From: Alphaproteobacteria bacterium
Lineage (GTDB): Bacteria > Pseudomonadota > Alphaproteobacteria > Caulobacterales > Caulobacteraceae
Direction of reading: 5' to 3'
Length of the DNA stretch: 5,071 nucleotides
NCBI GenBank assembly: GCA_028869395.1
Contig: JAGWSE010000297.1
Coordinates: 1-5,071 of the forward strand
Shown piece after piece: positions 1 to 5,071 of the stretch. The notes under the pieces are model-generated. The model had not been told where the DNA came from, made no database searches, and saw nothing but the letters and a program-made list of their open reading frames with translations. A program made the position numbers and the translations under genes. The first letter of the stretch is position 1, and each line of letters starts with the position of its first letter.

Positions 1-931
1 CGGCAAGTCGACGCTGCTGCTCGACACGCTCTACAAGTCGATCGCGCGCAAGCTCAACGGCGCGGCTGACGCGCCCGCGCCGCATGACCGGATCGAGGGG
101 CTGGAACATATCGATAAGATCATCGACATCGACCAATCGCCGATCGGGCGCACGCCGCGCTCGAACCCGGCGACCTACACCGGTGCTTTCCAGCCGATCC
201 GCGACTGGTTTGCGGGCCTGCCGGAGGCCAAGGCGCGCGGCTACGGCCCAGGCCGTTTCTCGTTCAACGTGAAGGGCGGCCGCTGCGAAGCCTGCCAGGG
301 CGACGGCCTGATCAAGATCGAGATGCACTTCCTGCCGGACGTCTACGTCACCTGCGACGTCTGCCACGGGCGGCGGTACAACCGCGAGACGCTCGAGATC
401 ATGTTCAAGGGCAAGAACATCGCCGACGTCCTGGACATGACGGTGGAGGAGGCGGCCGACTTCTTCAAGGCCGTGCCGCCGATCCGCGAGAAGATGGAGA
501 CGCTGAAGCGTGTCGGCCTGGGCTACGTGAAGGTAGGTCAACAGGCGACGACGCTCTCGGGCGGCGAAGCGCAGCGGGTGAAGCTCTCGAAGGAGCTTTC
601 GAGGCGCGCCACCGGCAAGACGCTCTACATCCTCGACGAGCCCACAACCGGACTGCACTTCGAAGACGTGAAGAAGCTGCTGGAGGTGCTCCACGAACTG
701 GTGGACCAGGGCAATACGGTGGTGGTGATCGAGCACAACCTCGACGTCGTGAAGACCGCCGACTGGCTGGTGGACTTTGGTCCCGAGGGCGGCGACGGCG
801 GCGGCGAGATCGTCGCCATGGGTAGCCCCGAGCAGGTCTCCGCCAACCCGAAGAGCTGGACGGGGCGCTACCTCTCGGAGCTCCTGGAGCGCCACCGCCA
901 AAGGCGCGGTGCGGCCCGGAAACGGGCGTGA
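1..931 (+). CDS. uvrA: UvrABC excinuclease subunit A, C-terminal part (5' end outside window)
   Basis: UvrA is the DNA-damage sensor of nucleotide excision repair: an ABC-type ATPase dimer that scans DNA and loads UvrB at lesions in the cytoplasm. The open frame runs from base 2 (309 visible residues) to a TGA at 929-931. The window opens on G-K-S-T, the end of Walker A in the second ATPase domain. Then come the UvrA-typical block GRTPRSNPATYTGAF (bases about 149-193), a zinc finger CEAC-19 residues-CDVC (visible residues 95-98 and 118-121), the ABC signature LSGGEAQR (about 185-192), Walker B ILDEPTTGLH (about 210-219) and the H-loop IEHNLDV (His about 245). The roughly 300 residues after Walker A match E. 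coli UvrA (940 aa). The end is a short basic tail (RRGAARKRA). No frameshift or missing key residue is seen. The start and promoter lie outside the window. A UvrA paralogue is possible but nothing points to it. Confidence 0.96.
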   Translation, partial: GKSTLLLDTLYKSIARKLNGAADAPAPHDRIEGLEHIDKIIDIDQSPIGRTPRSNPATYTGAFQPIRDWFAGLPEAKARGYGPGRFSFNVKGGRCEACQGDGLIKIEMHFLPDVYVTCDVCHGRRYNRETLEIMFKGKNIADVLDMTVEEAADFFKAVPPIREKMETLKRVGLGYVKVGQQATTLSGGEAQRVKLSKELSRRATGKTLYILDEPTTGLHFEDVKKLLEVLHELVDQGNTVVVIEHNLDVVKTADWLVDFGPEGGDGGGEIVAMGSPEQVSANPKSWTGRYLSELLERHRQRRGAARKRA

Positions 932-950
932 TATCCCTGGCCTGAGGGCA

Positions 951-955
951 GGGAG
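951..955 (+). promoter_or_regulatory. Shine-Dalgarno site of the GST gene, within a possible hairpin
   Basis: GGGAG lies 6 bases before the ATG at 962 and supports that start. Its first three bases also form the right arm of a short inverted repeat, CCCTG (935-939) with CAGGG (949-953), and an alternative pairing CCCT (935-938) with AGGG (945-948) is possible. Whether the hairpin affects translation is inference only. Confidence 0.55.
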
Positions 956-961
956 AACAGC

Positions 962-1573
962 ATGATCCTTTACGGCGCGCCGAACCCGGCGCCGAACCCC
1001 CGCCGCGTGCGCATTTTCCTGGCCGAGAAGGGGATAGATCTCCCCGAGACGCCGGTGAACCTGATGCAGCGGGAGCACAAATCGCCCGAGCACCGGGCGC
1101 GCAACTCGCTGGGGCAGGTGCCGACGCTCGTCCTCGACGACGGCACGGCGATCTCGGAGACGGTGGCCATCTGCCGCTACTTCGAGGAGACCTCAGACGG
1201 CCCGCGGATGTTCGGCGCCACGCCGGTCGAGAAGGCGCTGGTGGACATGTGGATCCGGCGCGCGGAGTTCGTGCTGATGCAGCCGGTCGGGAACTTCTGG
1301 CGGCACGCGCACCCGCGCACGGCCGCCCTCCTTACCCAGTACAAGGACTTCGGCGAGTCCAACCGCGAGACCTACGCCGGCGCGCTGAAGTGGCTGAACC
1401 GCGAACTCGGGGCCAAGCCGTTCATCGCCGGCGAGGCCTACACCATGGCCGACATCTGCGCGCTGACCACGGTCGACTTCGCCGACTGGATCGGCCTGCC
1501 AGTGGGCGACGAGTACGAGGCGGTGAAGGGCTGGCGCGAGCGCGTGAGCGCTAGGCCCAGCGCGGCAGCCTAG
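962..1573 (+). CDS. Glutathione S-transferase family protein
   Basis: A 203-residue soluble protein of normal length for a cytosolic GST, a family that usually conjugates or transfers glutathione to electrophiles. The N-terminal thioredoxin-like half has R-R-V-R-I-F-L-A-E-K-G-I (residues 14-25), the cis-proline loop GQVPTLVLDDG (Pro54) and the glutathione-contacting SET-VAI (Glu66-Thr67, where Glu-Ser is common). The helical C-terminal half has FIAGEAYTMADICA (about 154-167), with the T-x-x-D N-capping box typical of GSTs. The catalytic-loop region reads GAPNPAPNP and has no Ser or Cys, so the usual catalytic residue is not evident; Tyr4 is the only nearby hydroxyl. The ATG is preceded by GGGAG at 951-955, well spaced. 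It starts 30 bp after the uvrA stop on the same strand, so co-transcription is likely. The gene ends at TAG 1571-1573, overlapping the stop of the convergent gene. The substrate cannot be told from sequence. Confidence 0.9.
   Translation: MILYGAPNPAPNPRRVRIFLAEKGIDLPETPVNLMQREHKSPEHRARNSLGQVPTLVLDDGTAISETVAICRYFEETSDGPRMFGATPVEKALVDMWIRRAEFVLMQPVGNFWRHAHPRTAALLTQYKDFGESNRETYAGALKWLNRELGAKPFIAGEAYTMADICALTTVDFADWIGLPVGDEYEAVKGWRERVSARPSAAA
977..1000 (+). repeat. Two-copy 12-bp tandem repeat encoding APNP-APNP
   Basis: Bases 977-988 (GCGCCGAACCCG) and 989-1000 (GCGCCGAACCCC) differ only at the last, synonymous position. They encode residues 6-9 and 10-13 of the GST-like protein, in the loop that normally carries the catalytic residue. 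The repeat is in frame and does not disturb the rest of the fold motifs. Confidence 0.85.
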
Positions 1574-2397
1574 GTCGCCGCGTCCGGCGAGAGCGCCCTA
1601 TAGACGGCGACCCACGGCGCCTGGCCGATGACGATCCAGACCGGCGCGAGCAGGAGCTGCACGCCCGTCTGGAAGAGGTAGCGTCCCGGGTGGGCGGAGA
1701 ACGCCTCCGCGCCGTGCAGGTCCCGATCGCCGAAGCCGGTGAGGAAACCGGAGACGACGAAGACCGCGATCCAGATGACGACAGCCATCAGCAGCATCAG
1801 GCAGAGCAGCAGGAGGCTCATCCCCAGAAGCCGCCAGGTCTGCCCGCGGGTGCGCCGCCAGGACTCCGCCACACTGATCCGCCGCTCGTGGAAGGCGATG
1901 ACCGGCATCAGCGCGAACCGCAGCAGGAGCGCATAGAAGGCCAGGAAGGCGACGAGGCCCACGCCCACCGCCGCAAGGATCGAGGCGCCCGCAGCGGCCC
2001 GCGTCGCGACGACCGCGACCGCCAGCGGAGGCAGGGCGAGGACGGCGAGCAGAAGGCTTGCCGCGAAGACCCGCACCTCGTCGCGGCCCATCCTGAGATG
2101 CAGGAAGGCGGGCGCATCGGGCGCCAGCTCCACCCGCAGCAGGCCGCAGTAGATGACGAACTCAACCGCCGCGCTGCCTAGCCCGACAATCAGGCCGCCG
2201 AGGATCGCGCCCCACACCTCGGCCGCACCGCGCGATCCGGCGAAGGGCGAGATGCCGATGAGCACCACCACCAGCGCGACGGCGAGCGCCACCAGCGCCA
2301 CGACATTGAACAGCGACCAGCCGACGATCAGCCTCCAGTGCCGGCGGACCAGCTGGAAGCCCTCCAGCGCCGCATCACTCGGTGAGAAGGTCGCCAC
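1570..2397 (-). CDS. Multi-pass membrane protein of unknown function, second of a tandem paralogous pair
   Basis: A 275-residue protein with about six hydrophobic segments (roughly residues 23-48, 63-88, 109-131, 137-160, 190-219 and 241-266), so an inner-membrane protein; no signal peptide cleavage site is apparent. It opens with FSPSDAALEGFQLVRR, has the loop HLRMGRDEVR (99-108), then HERRISVAESWRRTRGQTW (170-188) leading into LLGM, and a C-terminal WVAVYRALS. All these blocks recur in the upstream gene, so the two are paralogues. The start is GTG at 2395-2397, chosen because the paralogue's N-terminus aligns there and an AGGGGGA-type Shine-Dalgarno lies just upstream (about 2401-2407). The gap to the upstream gene is only 22 bp, suggesting an operon. 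No enzymatic motif is recognised. A loose resemblance to membrane domains annotated as glycerophosphoryl diester phosphodiesterase membrane region is possible, but I cannot confirm it. Confidence 0.85.
   Translation of the reverse strand: MATFSPSDAALEGFQLVRRHWRLIVGWSLFNVVALVALAVALVVVLIGISPFAGSRGAAEVWGAILGGLIVGLGSAAVEFVIYCGLLRVELAPDAPAFLHLRMGRDEVRVFAASLLLAVLALPPLAVAVVATRAAAGASILAAVGVGLVAFLAFYALLLRFALMPVIAFHERRISVAESWRRTRGQTWRLLGMSLLLLCLMLLMAVVIWIAVFVVSGFLTGFGDRDLHGAEAFSAHPGRYLFQTGVQLLLAPVWIVIGQAPWVAVYRALSPDAAT
2355..2370 (-). repeat. 16-bp identity shared by the paralogue pair, copy 1 (copy 2 at 3253-3268)
   Basis: The 16 bases GCGCTGGAGGGCTTCC (- strand) occur identically near the start of both membrane-protein genes, encoding A-L-E-G-F. 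Flanking DNA has diverged, so this is a conserved coding block from an old tandem duplication, not a recombination site or mobile-element repeat. Confidence 0.75.
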
Positions 2398-2400
2398 GGT

Positions 2401-2407
2401 TTCCCCC
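2401..2407 (-). promoter_or_regulatory. Ribosome binding site deciding the GTG start of the second membrane protein
   Basis: Read on the - strand, the 22-bp gap between the two membrane-protein genes contains AAGGGGGAAACC directly before GTG. This purine-rich site at normal spacing supports the GTG at 2395-2397 as the true start, and indicates independent translation initiation within a shared transcript. Confidence 0.65.
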
Positions 2408-2419
2408 TTGCGCGGCGGT

Positions 2420-3295
2420 TCAGCCGCGTGCGTCGGAGGTGCGCAGCGGCCGCGCGGGCGCGTCCCCGTGCAGTTCCTGGTAGGCCACGGCGAACGGCGA
2501 ATAGATCATCACCAGCTGCAGCACCGAGAGGATCAGCTGCATGAACAGGGTGGCCACCGCGGCCACCACGGCGAGCGGTGAGAAGCCGCCGCCCTGGTCG
2601 CCGCCTGCCAGGCCCACCACGGCCAGGCCGATGATGCTGATCAGCAGCCAGACCATGACATAGAAGATTACCGCCAGCACGATCATCCCGAGCAGCGGCC
2701 AGAAGTGGCGGCCCGCGGTCAGCCGCCAGGCCTCTCGGATCGAAAAGCGATGGGTGGCGAACGTCATGGGCGTCGCCAGCGACAGGCGCACCCCGACCCA
2801 GACGGTGATCGCGGCCACGGCCGCCGCCAGGACGAACCCGAGCGCCGGGCTCACCTGCTCGCCCGCGGCCGCGGCCACGAAGCCCAGGAACAGGAACGCC
2901 ATCCCGACCGCAAACAGCAGCAGGTTCACCGCCGTGAGGCGCAGTTCGTCCGGCCCGAGGCGCAGATGGGCGAAGCCCGGCTCCTGGGGGCGCAGCACGA
3001 GCCGATAGATGCCGCTGGTCAGCACGGACATCAGCGCCACCGCCAGCACGAGCACCAGCAGGAACGCCGGCCCCGATCGGGCCAGCATGCTGCCCACCGC
3101 GTCGATGTCCTCGGAGCTGAACTGGCCCTTCTTGGCGAGCGCAATGAAATCGGGGCCAAGGCTCACCATCATCAGGATGGCGATCACCAGCATGCCCGTG
3201 AAGTAGACGCCGCACCAGGTCAGCACGGTGCCCGGCCGCTCCCGCGTCAGGCGGAAGCCCTCCAGCGCTGCCTCGCTTGGCGAAAAGTCGTTCAT
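2420..3295 (-). CDS. Multi-pass membrane protein of unknown function, first of a tandem paralogous pair
   Basis: A 291-residue inner-membrane protein with about six hydrophobic stretches (near residues 24-46, 76-99, 120-143, 148-171, 200-229 and 240-271). The N-terminus FSPSEAALEGFRLTRERPG is basic before the first helix, consistent with a cytoplasmic N-terminus. Shared with the downstream gene are the loop HLRLGPDELR (110-119), the block THRFSIREAWRLTAGRHFW (181-199) followed by LLGM, and an FAVAYQELHG-like ending. It differs by a charged loop at about 48-73 (containing KK and SSEDID) and a longer polar C-terminal tail (ARPLRTSDARG). The ATG at 3293-3295 has AGGGA on the - strand six bases upstream (3302-3306). 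It is the first gene of the two-gene unit and diverges from trmFO. Homologues are, to my recollection, conserved hypothetical proteins in Caulobacter-like bacteria; no function can be assigned from sequence. Confidence 0.87.
   Translation of the reverse strand: MNDFSPSEAALEGFRLTRERPGTVLTWCGVYFTGMLVIAILMMVSLGPDFIALAKKGQFSSEDIDAVGSMLARSGPAFLLVLVLAVALMSVLTSGIYRLVLRPQEPGFAHLRLGPDELRLTAVNLLLFAVGMAFLFLGFVAAAAGEQVSPALGFVLAAAVAAITVWVGVRLSLATPMTFATHRFSIREAWRLTAGRHFWPLLGMIVLAVIFYVMVWLLISIIGLAVVGLAGGDQGGGFSPLAVVAAVATLFMQLILSVLQLVMIYSPFAVAYQELHGDAPARPLRTSDARG
3253..3268 (-). repeat. 16-bp identity shared by the paralogue pair, copy 2
   Basis: Identical on the - strand to 2355-2370 and lying at the equivalent codons of the first membrane-protein gene. 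It marks the shared AALEGF signature. Confidence 0.75.
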
Positions 3296-3316
3296 CAGTC
3301 GTCCCTGCCGCCCGTC

Positions 3317-3350
3317 TTGAACAACGAGTCGGCGCCCCCATTGGGTTCAA
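3317..3350. promoter_or_regulatory. Inverted repeat TTGAAC/GTTCAA in the divergent intergenic region
   Basis: TTGAAC (3317-3322) and GTTCAA (3345-3350) form a perfect 6-bp inverted pair separated by 22 bp. The right arm abuts the candidate -10 of the membrane-protein promoter. Between the arms lies GAGTC (3326-3330), a GANTC site of the kind methylated by CcrM in Caulobacter-like bacteria. It could be an operator, but 6-bp arms with a long spacer may be chance. Confidence 0.2.
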
Positions 3351-3377
3351 AGTGTAAGGGGGATGGTCCCGGCGCAA
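3351..3377 (-). promoter_or_regulatory. Candidate promoter for the membrane-protein pair
   Basis: On the - strand, TTGCGC (+ strand 3372-3377) is followed 15 bases later by TACACT (+ strand 3351-3356), a plausible -35/-10 pair for a housekeeping sigma factor. It would give a leader of about 50 nt before the ATG at 3295. The spacing is shorter than ideal and the -35 match is partial, so this is a weak call. Confidence 0.25.
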
Positions 3378-3408
3378 GGCCCCGCTCGCGATGAAGCGCG
3401 ATCGTTGC

Positions 3409-3414
3409 TAGTTA
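3409..3414 (+). promoter_or_regulatory. Possible -10 element for a leaderless trmFO transcript
   Basis: TAGTTA ends seven bases before the trmFO ATG at 3422, the distance expected if transcription starts at or next to the start codon. No clear -35 hexamer is seen 16-18 bases further upstream, so support is limited to the -10-like match and the lack of any Shine-Dalgarno sequence before the ATG. Confidence 0.2.
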
Positions 3415-3421
3415 GCCACGC

Positions 3422-4822
3422 ATGATGAGACCCGTGCATGTGGTGGGCGGCGGACTGGCCGGCTCCGAGGCTGCCTGGCAGATCGCGGAGGCCGGCGTCC
3501 CCGTGGTGGTGCACGAGATGCGTCCGGTCCGGCCCACTGACGCGCACCAGACCGACCGGCTCGCCGAGCTGGTCTGTTCCAATTCGTTCCGCGCAGACGA
3601 CTGGACGGGCAATGCGGTCGGCCTGCTGCATGCCGAGATGCGCAGGCTGGGATCCGTGATCATGGCCTGCGGCGACGCACACCAGGTGCCGGCCGGCGGC
3701 GCACTGGCGGTCGACCGCGAGGGCTTCTCACAGGCGGTGACGGAGCGGCTTCAGGGCCATCCCAACGTCACCATCGCCCGCGAGGAGATCGCGGGCCTGC
3801 CGCCGGCCGACTGGGACAGCGTGATCGTGGCCACCGGCCCCCTCACCTCGCCGGCCCTCTCCGAGGCGATCCTGGCGCTCACCGGCGAGGGCCAACTCTC
3901 CTTCTTCGACGCCATCGCGCCGATCGTGCACCTCGAGTCCGTCGACATGGCGACCGCCTGGCGCCAGTCGCGATACGACAAGGAAGGCCCGGGCGGCGAC
4001 GCCGCGGCGTACATCAACTGCCCGATGACGCGCGACCAGTACGAAGCCTTCATCGACGCCCTGTTGTCCTCGCCCAAGTCCGAATTCAAGGAGTGGGAGC
4101 ACGTCCCCTACTTCGACGGCTGCCTGCCGATCGAGGTGATGGCCGAGCGCGGGCGCGAGACGCTGCGCCACGGACCGATGAAGCCGGTGGGCCTGACCAA
4201 CGCCCACAAGCCCGACGAGAAGCCTTACGCCGTCGTCCAGCTTCGGCAGGACAATGCGCTGGGCACGCTCTGGAACATGGTGGGCTTCCAGACCAAGCTG
4301 AAGCACGGCGCCCAGACCGAGGTGTTCCGGATGATCCCCGGGCTGGAGAAGGCCGTCTTCGCGCGCCTCGGCGGCCTGCACCGCAACACCTTCCTCAACT
4401 CGCCGCGCCTGCTCGACGCGACGCTGCGGCTGAAGGCCGACACGCGTCTCAGGTTCGCCGGACAGGTGACCGGGGTGGAGGGCTATGTGGAAAGCGCCGC
4501 CGTGGGGCTGCTGGCCGGCCGCTTCGCCGCGGCCGAGCGGCTTCAGCGGCCGGCAGCCGCGCCACCTCCGACCACCGCCATGGGCGCGCTCATCGCCCAT
4601 ATCACGGGGGGCCACCTGGAGGCCGGGGCCGGCTCCTTCCAGCCCATGAACATCAACTACGGCCTGCTGCCGCCGCTGGAGCCGCCGCGGCACGGCCCGG
4701 ACGGCAGACGCCTGCCGCCGAAGGAGCGCGGCCGGGCGAAGAAGCGGCTGGTGGGCGAGCGGGCGCTCGCCGATCTCGACGACTGGGTCTCGGAACAGCG
4801 GGCCCTGGAACCCGCGGAATAG
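3422..4822 (+). CDS. trmFO: Methylenetetrahydrofolate-tRNA-(uracil-5-)-methyltransferase TrmFO
   Basis: TrmFO makes 5-methyluridine at position 54 of the tRNA T-loop in the cytoplasm, using 5,10-methylenetetrahydrofolate as carbon donor and FAD with NAD(P)H as reductant (EC 2.1.1.74). The 466-residue length fits the family. The N-terminus VHVVGGGLAGSEAAW (residues 5-19) is the FAD-binding dinucleotide fold. LVCSNSFRADD carries Cys52 and YFDGCLPIEVMAERG carries Cys234, which correspond to the two functional cysteines known in the family (53 and 226 in B. subtilis). GDAHQVPAGGALAVDR, NSPRLLD, the C-terminal FAD motif GQVTGVEGYVES (347-358) and MNINYGLLPPL are also family-typical. An in-frame TAG at 3413-3415 limits the start to ATG 3422, ATG 3425 or GTG 3434; ATG 3422 or 3425 fits homologues best. 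No Shine-Dalgarno sequence is visible. It diverges from the membrane-protein pair and ends 39 bp from a convergent gene. Confidence 0.97.
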   Translation: MMRPVHVVGGGLAGSEAAWQIAEAGVPVVVHEMRPVRPTDAHQTDRLAELVCSNSFRADDWTGNAVGLLHAEMRRLGSVIMACGDAHQVPAGGALAVDREGFSQAVTERLQGHPNVTIAREEIAGLPPADWDSVIVATGPLTSPALSEAILALTGEGQLSFFDAIAPIVHLESVDMATAWRQSRYDKEGPGGDAAAYINCPMTRDQYEAFIDALLSSPKSEFKEWEHVPYFDGCLPIEVMAERGRETLRHGPMKPVGLTNAHKPDEKPYAVVQLRQDNALGTLWNMVGFQTKLKHGAQTEVFRMIPGLEKAVFARLGGLHRNTFLNSPRLLDATLRLKADTRLRFAGQVTGVEGYVESAAVGLLAGRFAAAERLQRPAAAPPPTTAMGALIAHITGGHLEAGAGSFQPMNINYGLLPPLEPPRHGPDGRRLPPKERGRAKKRLVGERALADLDDWVSEQRALEPAE

Positions 4823-4841
4823 GCCAATGTCTCGCGGCCGA

Positions 4842-4859
4842 GCGGACTCGAACGTCCGC
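4842..4859. terminator. Perfect 6-bp hairpin between convergent genes, possible bidirectional terminator
   Basis: GCGGAC (4842-4847) pairs perfectly with GTCCGC (4854-4859) around a six-base loop TCGAAC. It sits in the 39-bp gap between the stops of trmFO (+) and the gene at the right edge (-), where a shared terminator is expected. Neither strand has a T-run after the stem, so it is not a classical intrinsic terminator; it may act as a 3'-end stabiliser, or be chance. Confidence 0.35.
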
Positions 4860-4861
4860 CG

Positions 4862-5071
4862 CTAGATCCGGCCGCGCACCACCGCCAAGGTCACGACGAG
4901 ACGCTTGGCGAGCTCGGAACTCCCGGATTTCCCCGCCAGGGCGGCATGCGCGACAGCCGGGAACGCCAGGGGCGAAAGGCGCCGCACCGCCGTCTTCGCT
5001 CCGCTGCGGGCGCGCTCGAACACCGGGCGCAGCGCCGGCGTCGCCGATGATCGTCGGCCCAGCGCCCAGGC
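4862..5071 (-). CDS. C-terminal end of a protein, possibly squalene/phytoene synthase family (5' part outside window)
   Basis: On the - strand an open frame enters from the right edge and ends with TAG (+ strand CTA 4862-4864), giving 69 residues. The fragment reads as a helical, Arg/Ala-rich C-terminus: RPVFERARSGAKTAVRRLSP, then LAFPAVAHAALAGK, then SSELAKRLVVTLAVVRGRI. The pattern FPAVAHAAL followed by ELAKRL and a hydrophobic stretch ending GRI resembles, from memory, the end of alphaproteobacterial squalene/phytoene synthase-like proteins found beside trmFO. None of the catalytic Asp-rich motifs of that family would lie in this part, so the product name is tentative. Codon use matches its neighbours (G/C at third positions), supporting a real gene. 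It is convergent with trmFO. Confidence 0.6.
   Translation of the reverse strand, partial: AWALGRRSSATPALRPVFERARSGAKTAVRRLSPLAFPAVAHAALAGKSGSSELAKRLVVTLAVVRGRI

Noticed and set aside
1690..2181. 163-residue + strand open frame antisense to the second membrane protein
   Set aside because: Extremely Gln/Arg/Glu/Asp-rich, as expected from the antisense of a Leu/Ala/Val-rich membrane protein; no domain.
2328..3377. Long 349-residue - strand open frame overlapping both membrane-protein genes
   Set aside because: It is an alternative frame over two well-supported genes, with low-complexity Gly/Arg/Ala composition and no domain. High GC commonly creates such open frames.
2705..3394. 229-residue + strand open frame antisense to the first membrane protein
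   Set aside because: Gln/Arg/His-rich shadow translation with no membrane or enzyme features; the opposite strand has a coherent helical protein with a paralogue.
3728..4693. 321-residue open frame antisense to trmFO
   Set aside because: Composition is His/Gly/Arg/Val-rich with no recognisable motif, and it lies wholly inside the strongly supported trmFO gene.
4832..4859. Possible tRNA 3'-end or att-like remnant on the - strand (GTTCGAGTCCGC followed by TCGGCCGC)
   Set aside because: It looks like a T-loop and acceptor arm, but a proper 5-bp T-stem around TTCGAGT does not form, no anticodon or D arm is present, and no CCA follows. The simple 6-bp hairpin explains it better.
1..5071. Mobile element, CRISPR array or phage-like module
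   Set aside because: No transposase, integrase, terminal inverted repeats or regularly spaced repeats were seen. Base and codon use look uniform across the genes.

Overview
This is a high-GC window whose protein styles resemble an alphaproteobacterium, most likely Caulobacterales (Caulobacter/Phenylobacterium-like). That assignment is an inference from family resemblance, GC content, TrmFO use and the style of the tandem membrane proteins; no taxonomic marker was tested.

Layout, left to right: (1) the C-terminal third of uvrA on the + strand, cut by the left edge inside the Walker A motif of the second ATPase domain; (2) a glutathione S-transferase-like gene on the same strand, 30 bp downstream of uvrA and probably co-transcribed with it; (3) two tandem, clearly paralogous multi-pass membrane protein genes on the - strand, with unknown function and only 22 bp between them, read as one operon; (4) a 126-bp divergent intergenic region; (5) a complete trmFO gene on the + strand, encoding the folate/FAD-dependent tRNA U54 methyltransferase; (6) a 39-bp convergent gap with a small perfect hairpin; (7) the last 69 codons of a - strand gene cut by the right edge, possibly a squalene/phytoene synthase family protein.

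Most of the window is ordinary housekeeping and lineage-specific chromosomal sequence: DNA repair (UvrA), tRNA modification (TrmFO) and a GST. No mobile element, CRISPR array, rRNA or complete tRNA gene was seen. The least explained part is the pair of duplicated membrane proteins. They share an N-terminal FSPS-x-AALEGF signature, a loop motif HLR-x-G-x-DE-x-R and an S-x-x-E-x-W-R-x-T-x-G motif before a conserved LLGM-starting helix. Smaller points of interest are the convergent genes sharing a palindromic CTAG as both stop codons, the APNP-APNP tandem repeat in the expected active-site loop of the GST, and the probable Shine-Dalgarno-less (possibly leaderless) start of trmFO. I do not see a convincing new multi-gene system here.
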